Shown: positions 58,643-64,000 of the stretch, piece by piece
Numbering within the stretch: position 1 is the stretch's first letter
How the letters are laid out: the number at the start of each line of letters is the position of its first letter
Assembly: GCA_009733575.1 (NCBI GenBank)
Contig: ML769532.1
Location: 66,027-130,026, forward strand
Length of the DNA stretch: 64,000 bases
Reading direction: 5' to 3'
Source: Gymnopus androsaceus JB14
Taxonomy: Eukaryota > Basidiomycota > Agaricomycetes > Agaricales > Omphalotaceae
Made by a program: the position numbers and the translations under genes
The notes under the pieces: model-generated
What the model was told of the DNA's origin: nothing
The model's input: the letters and a program-made list of their open reading frames with translations, nothing else
Database searches by the model: none

Positions 58643-59710
58643 GCTGCTGAGTATCTACTTTGGAGATATTGAAGAGAAGAGATGTACAAGAGATGTATGG
58701 GTGTTATTAATACTTAAATGGCACTCCTGTGCTGTTATCCTACTAGTCATACAGTATGTCCTACAAAAATTAAGGAGTTGGGTGTAGCCTGTTATCCGCC
58801 TGCCAGCAACAGTATAACTCGGTAAATATAGCTGGCGGGAGCTAAGGACTCACCTATTTAAGGATCACTGAATAAAAGTGTAAAGAGCGGCAAGTAAAAG
58901 GCTGCGGTAGTTCAGCTCCTACTTGACGGAACCGTTTATAGACTCCCAGCGGCATATAACCGGCTCTATCTGCCCCTCTCAATGCCAAACTTTGAACCGA
59001 GACAGGACTCGAAAGCAAATGAGTGCCTGCCACTGCCCAGACACTGAGAAATGTAGGACTTGTTTCGGGCCTAGTGACTAACCAGATTGAATTGCTGCGA
59101 TGCAATGCTACTGGCTACTGCGCTTGTATTAAGTGAAATGCGACATAGCCTAGAAACCAGTTCTATCGAGGTGAGAAGGGACCTATAACTTGTAGTCCAC
59201 AGTCGGAGCATGCAGGAATTGAACATGTCTGATTCACATTGCCGGAACGTACAATCGGACTCATGGAAACACATCTCGGGAATTAACCAAGCTACGGGAT
59301 ACACATAAGGATGTACTAGTATGAACCCGCGCCTTTTTATTAGTACTATTACTTACGGGTATATGCCATCGCGGCTTGACATATGTAAGTTATCCGTCCC
59401 GCCGCGTGTAAAAGATCGTTATATGCAGGAAATTTACCTTAAATTTACGTTGAATATACCAACATACAGTAAACTTTTAGAAGAATCGTTGTAAGTTTTC
59501 ACATACTTAAACTGACCAATAATTTACTAAAAGTAGCAAGACTTACCGGCTTTTGCACGTAGTGTCGTTAATTATTACGTGCGCGCGGCCTAGTTTACTT
59601 CTCTATTGTCCCATATAAAGGCTGCAATAGTTTAGAAGTATCAGCCACACCCTCAACCCATTGACATTTCCCTCGAAATCCCCAGAGTCCCCAGAGTCTC
59701 AGCAGCAGTC
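58643..59710. other. Divergent intergenic region between paralogues B and C
   Basis: About 1.07 kb containing both promoters. A TATA-like CATATAAAGG lies near 59612-59621, about 90 bp before the ATG of C. Minus-strand frames at 58854-59304 have no supporting features. Confidence 0.45.
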
Positions 59711-60244
59711 ATGTTCCATTTGCCTAGCTTTCTGAGCACTATCTCTATCATCCTCGTCTTCATCGTTATGACTGCGCAAGGTCTTCCGGGCACTGAATCT
59801 CGTGCTACTCTGCAAGCTTGTAAGTTTGCTTTATTTTCACTCTGAGTCAGGTTATCAATTTTGACCATCCTCGATACATCTTGGTAGGTGATCTCGGAAG
59901 TGTCAGTTTTTTCTTCCTTCTCTCCTATGAGCATGGAGTTTAAATTCAAAGCTCATGAACGTGTGCTACATTGAACAGGAAAGTCCATGTACGTCCGGGG
60001 ATTGTTTTTACTAGGTAATATCATGGATTTATTCAATTTTGTTTACTCGCAGGTCCCTCTGGATACGTTTGCTGTGGACCATTCGTCGTGATGAATAATA
60101 TTGCTAGAGGAAGGTAAGCGCCATTGCTTAAGCTCTTTGCACCTCGTCTGTAATTTTAGGTTGGCTCATACTAATTATAATCTGATTACTTATGATACCT
60201 CGTTCCACAGCTGCCACCCGGAAGGGGGCGCATGCCCAAGATAA
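59711..60244 (+). CDS. Small secreted Cys-rich protein, paralogue C (12 nt micro-exon)
   Basis: Four exons (59711-59819, 59888-59899, 60053-60113, 60211-60244) give 71 residues. Signal peptide MFHLPSFLSTISIILVFIVM leads to GLPGTESRA, then CDLGSPSGYVCCGP and SCHPEGGACPR. Cys spacing is C-x9-CC-x13-C-x6-C. Exons are 109, 12, 61 and 34 nt with introns in the same phases as in A and B. Intron 2 (153 nt) is longer than typical here and contains a second acceptor-like CATTGAACAG. On the opposite strand to A and B. A large inverted-repeat element begins about 80 bp after the stop. Confidence 0.85.
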
Positions 60245-60322
60245 ATTGAGCACCAGGATATGTTGTTGATTGTTGGGATATGAAAAACAGCTAAAAATAC
60301 TATAGCCATTATACTATAGCCA

Positions 60323-61333
60323 TTATTGCTGTTATCATGTTAGTTGGTGTCATCTGAAATTTCACTCTCACGGACTTTTTTTGCGTGCTTCGAGCCTTCA
60401 GCACTTTTCAGTTATATCTCAGCAAATACTGTAGCTATTGTCTTTTAATAAAGTGCATTGTAATCATCTAGTCGAGCTTGAGGTGCAACGCTAAAGAAAT
60501 CAAAGATCTGAGCATGTTTATTTTTCACAGCAAATTATGATACCGTTCAGAGATTTCAGTTGTCGCAGCACAATAAATCTGTTTGGAAGCTTTCTGAGCA
60601 GTAGAATACCTCCAATGGACTATAGTACAGATGCAAATCTACTTTAGATAGGTGTGAAACAACATTCATCAGCAAAACCTGTATTTTGCATTTTAATTCC
60701 CACAGCAATACTTAAAATTCCCAGCGCTTGCCAGTGCTGTCAGAAATATAAAATCATATGACATCTCTTTTTTATTTCCAAATAAGGTAATTTTGCGGCC
60801 TCTGGGAGCTTCTGGGAGCCCCCTCCTGCATTGGCCGGACCATCTGAGTGCTGGGAACTCTGGACAGTTCACTCAAGCACTGCCCATGTCATACAGGTTT
60901 TGCTGATGTTTTCCAAACAACTGTGCATGCATTTGTCATTTTAGACTTGAGAAAAGTAAGCAAGCAATGCAGGCACTTCACTGGGCTCCGTCACAAGTTC
61001 AGTGACCTCTCTAAAGTAGATTTGCATCTGTACCATAGTTCATTGGAGATATTCTACTACTCAGAAAGCTTCCGAATAAATTTATTATGCTGCGACAACT
61101 GAAATCTCTGAACGGTATCATAATTTGCTGTGAAAAATAAACATGCTCAGATCTTTGACTTCTTTAGCATTGCACCTCAGGCTTGACTAGATTACAATGC
61201 ACTTTATTAAAAGACAATAGCTACAGTATTTGCTGAGATGATAACTGAAAAGTGCTGAAGGCTCGAAGCACGCAAAAAAAGTCCATGAGAGTAAAATTTC
61301 AGATGATGCCAACTAATATGATAACAGTAATAA
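60323..61333. repeat. Foldback element with about 325 bp inverted arms
   Basis: Left arm 60323-60647 and right arm 61011-61333 are near-identical reverse complements (outer ends TTATTGCTGTTATCATG... and its complement with few changes). The roughly 360 bp spacer contains a complete CATCAGC-TIR element (60667-60908), which therefore inserted later. No coding capacity. Confidence 0.8.
60667..60908. mobile_element. CATCAGC-TIR element (242 bp), nested
   Basis: Perfect 15 bp TIRs are flanked by TT on both sides. The interior belongs to a second subfamily shared with 50590-50857 (TGTATTTTGCATTTTAATT, CCAAATAAGG, GGCCTCTGGGAGC). Confidence 0.85.
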
Positions 61334-62442
61334 CATAAATATGAATTTGAACGAAAGAAGCGAACCCGAAATTCTCACCAGGAATAAACTAAACGGTTAT
61401 GGTTACCATCCTGGTTCGAACACATGAGGGAAAACTCCAAGTAATTAGCGCTCGATCGGAAGCTGTGCCGTGAGCACTTGATAGCTTCCCGACTCGCTTT
61501 TACTCGCTGCCTGTAGAAGCTACAACTCAACTTGAAAACCTGCTTGCAGCTCTGTTGCTGGAAGAATTTTTATCTCTTTGAATGGGACTTGTGAAGCATC
61601 TCACGAAGCAACCCGCACATGCCGTGTCCCTCGATCTAGCACTGGATTGACTTGCCGCAAACAATCTGCTTCTTCTCTGGTGATGCCAGTTGCTAGACTC
61701 ATCCCCACTCGCCTCAGTGACTCACAACAACGTTTGATGATGAAGTCGATCAAAGTGCCGTGAACGCGGCGACTGGTAAATAATCCCACAGGTTTGGCAC
61801 AGTCGGCTTAAGCACCCACTCGTCTGAATTTAACTTAGAATTTTCGAAGTTGGGCAGAAAATAATTTTGACTGTCATAGCAGTTATATATATCAATATTC
61901 CGCTGCAAATGATGAGTTTACATTTTAATTTCGAAATATTAAGAACTGCAGTCACTATAAGTGATCATTTGAAGCTATTGGCAGTGGATAGGTACTGACA
62001 AGATGTTGCGGTGTCATCTCAATTACTTCCGCACATACCGCCGATACCAGGTAATCTAGTTATTATGACTGCAATTCACATAATTGGGAAATAAAAATGT
62101 ATAATCTTTACTCGTAGTAAAATTCTGCTCATGCTGATATACAGAAATTTTGTAAAAGCTGAAATCTTTTTCTCAAGAAATTCGAAAATTCTAAGTTAAA
62201 TTCAGGCAAACGGGTGCTTTTCCAAAAGTGCTTCCAAAAATACCAGTCAGCTGTTCAGCCCAGTTCTTCGATCAACTGTCATCGAAGTTTACCGGGCCGA
62301 TATAGCCGGCTGGGGCTGAGTCTAGCCAGTTGCACTGTTAACGAGCTGAGCTGCATATGTTACGAGGGTTTATAGTTGTTTTGGAAGTCTCGATTGGTTA
62401 CAAATGGAGGAAAAAGAGTGGAGAACATTAACAAGCGCAGTT
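61334..62442. other. Region without a supported gene
   Basis: Short antiparallel frames at 61578-61789 have no features. A tRNA-like string GGTTCGAAC near 61423 does not fold into a tRNA. No element was delimited. Confidence 0.4.
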
Positions 62443-62939
62443 CAAGGGGGCCCGAAAAACAAAAAACTTGTACCAGGGGTCGGAAAATTTTTTTTAGTCT
62501 CAGCACTGGACCCTCGCTGCCTTCACGTGATTTTTTTTGGGTCATGTGATTACCAAATAAGGCAACTATGAGACACTGATAATGATTTCATCTTATTATG
62601 CTGGTCTTTTGCCCTTTGTACATGCTCTACATAACTAATTAGCCTTTGTAAACTCTTCACCTCACACTTGACACCATATATCTCAAAATATATTAGTCAA
62701 GGTCAAGTACTGTAAGTGCTCATGGAATGAACTAAAAAGGCAATAAAAAGGTATAAACTCACTCTACATAATGTAGCTAGTCTGAATATACATTTCAGGC
62801 ACTTGTTTGGCTTGTTTGACTCATTTGGACATCACAAAAAGGCAATTTGAGGGTCAGTCAAAAAAAAAATAATTCGGGCCTCGCAATGGACCCACCCTAC
62901 CTACCCCCGGTACGGGATTTCCCAGCCCGGACCCCCTTG
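62443..62939. mobile_element. hAT-type MITE (497 bp)
   Basis: Inverted ends CAAGGGGGCCCG / complement of CAAGGGGGTCCG are flanked by an 8 bp duplication with one mismatch (GCGCAGTT 62435-62442, GTGCAGTT 62940-62947). The interior is T- and A-rich without a gene. Confidence 0.7.
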
Positions 62940-63755
62940 GTGCAGTTGGATGTACTGGGGAAGGATCTCAGATAGTTGTTAAGCAGGCTAGTGAAAGCAA
63001 TTCCATATTCTACCAGGTGAATCTACCTACTACCCAGCCTTGATTCCCTGCAATATCTCTCACACTTCCTTCCTACCATTCTTTGGTGCCATTGCCTTTC
63101 ACACCCGTATAACTATTGTTATTGGGTTCTGGAATTCACAGTGGGACAGCTTGAAAGATAAGGTACTTAGGTAGTTTTTCGGTAGGCTCATGACCATCCA
63201 TCTGTAGATGTTTCTGAGAAACAGCTGGTCCAAGTGGTAGCAATTTAATTTAGTAGGGTGGATGTTTTGTGACTTTTTCAGTTGTAAAAAATTGTATTTT
63301 TAAGATCAACATATTTGTATGTTTCGAGACTTGGGCTTTTGAATGGTATAAGTGTCAAAAATTGAAAATTTTGAAAGTTTGTACCCTACTAATGTACTGG
63401 GTAGTGAGACAGGCTGTGGCATTAAGTAAGGCATCAAACAGAGCCCAGCACATCCTTACTAGCATTATACACTCAAAAAATCATATTTTTTTTGTATATG
63501 AATCAACACAGAATTCATCAAACTGCACAGTAGCTGCCCTGGAGCTGGTGCCCTGTGAGAGTCCCATGAATATTATTTTACTCCCAGTCTCCCAGAGCTG
63601 ACTATGATTGGACTGGGCCATATATTCCCTAATATGCCCCAATATGCCCCAAATGCCCTGGGGCATGAGGGGCATTTCCTGCAACACACTTTTTCTTGGG
63701 TTTAGAGTTGTTTTGCATCAGGAAAAATGGTCTGGACCCAGGATGACCCCAGGTC
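62940..63755. other. Region without a supported gene
   Basis: AT-rich. A 110-codon plus frame at 63269-63601 has no features. Positions 63630-63680 carry ATATGCCCCAATATGCCCC, the complement of the motif bracketing the GC island at 29.7 kb. Confidence 0.4.
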
Positions 63756-64000
63756 ACTTAGGCAGCCTAGGCCACCTAGGAATAATGCAAAAACTTTGGA
63801 CACCTCAGGTATCCTAGGCCTCCTAGGCCTCCTAAGCCTCCTAAGCCTCCTAGGAATTCTGAGAGTATCCTCAGGTTGCCTCAGGACAGCCCAGGATGGC
63901 CCCCAGAATGCCTAGGAGGCTTAGGAGGCTTAGGAGGCCTAGGATACCTGAGGTGTCTAAAGTTTTTGCATTATTCCTAGGCTGCCTAGGCTGCCTAAGT
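63756..64000. repeat. Large palindrome of CCTAGG/CCTAAG units at right edge
   Basis: The left arm 63756-63855 and right arm about 63910-64000 are reverse complements except for one extra 9 bp unit in the left arm and a few substitutions. Both arms start ACTTAGGCAGCCTAGG and contain GGAATAATGCAAAAACTTT. The right arm ends exactly at the window edge, so flanks and target duplication cannot be checked. Confidence 0.7.

Noticed and set aside
61380..61440. tRNA-like GGTTCGAAC string
   Set aside because: No acceptor stem, D-arm or matching T-stem could be folded around it.

Overview
The window is nuclear DNA of a filamentous basidiomycete, most likely an Agaricomycete. This is inferred from gene content: a white-collar-2 type PAS/GATA protein, a Zn2Cys6 regulator, ELP3, a long kinesin-4 and many small secreted proteins. 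Genes are dense in 50-70 nt introns with GTRNGY donors, and both strands are coding. No species is claimed.

Layout. Positions 1-3150 hold the most unusual object: two convergent copies of a micro-exon gene. The minus-strand copy has a signal-peptide exon followed by 30 exons of only 3, 6 or 9 nt, all in phase 1, separated by introns of roughly 45-70 nt. The plus-strand copy enters from the left edge and ends at about 773. Positions 3.1-6.3 kb have no gene I can defend. A secreted Gly/His-rich protein built from phase-1 repeat exons lies at 6.3-7.3 kb (minus). Housekeeping genes follow: D-aminoacyl-tRNA deacylase (minus) and a PPIL1-like cyclophilin (plus) share a 100 bp divergent promoter at about 10 kb. 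Then come a Zn2Cys6 transcription factor (14.3-17.7 kb), ELP3 (18.0-20.5 kb), a kinesin-4 with an apparent one-base frameshift (22.7-29.3 kb), a short-chain dehydrogenase (30.1-31.7 kb), the WC-2 homologue (31.9-33.1 kb) and a monocarboxylate-type MFS transporter (33.4-35.3 kb, minus).

From about 36 kb to 55 kb the DNA is a transposon graveyard. Several non-autonomous families can be delimited by their own ends and target duplications: a CATCAGC-TIR family with 2 bp duplications (five intact copies in the window), Mutator-like elements with 9-10 bp duplications, a small TG...CA terminal-repeat (TRIM-like) element nested inside one of them, hAT MITEs with 8 bp duplications, a 100 bp TA-flanked mariner MITE, a dead Tc1/mariner transposase, and a hairpin-rich repeat interrupted by a 585 bp assembly gap (48220-48804).

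At 55.8-60.3 kb is a cluster of small secreted-protein genes. Three are clear paralogues (57.4-57.9 minus, 58.1-58.6 minus, 59.7-60.2 plus) with a C-x9-CC-x12/13-C-x6/7-C mature region and an identically placed 12 nt micro-exon. The right end (60.3-64 kb) is inverted repeats and MITEs.

The recurring theme outside the housekeeping block is secreted proteins assembled from very small or modular frame-preserving exons. Skipping any such exon keeps the reading frame, so these loci could give many secreted isoforms. That functional reading is inference; the exon geometry is visible in the sequence.
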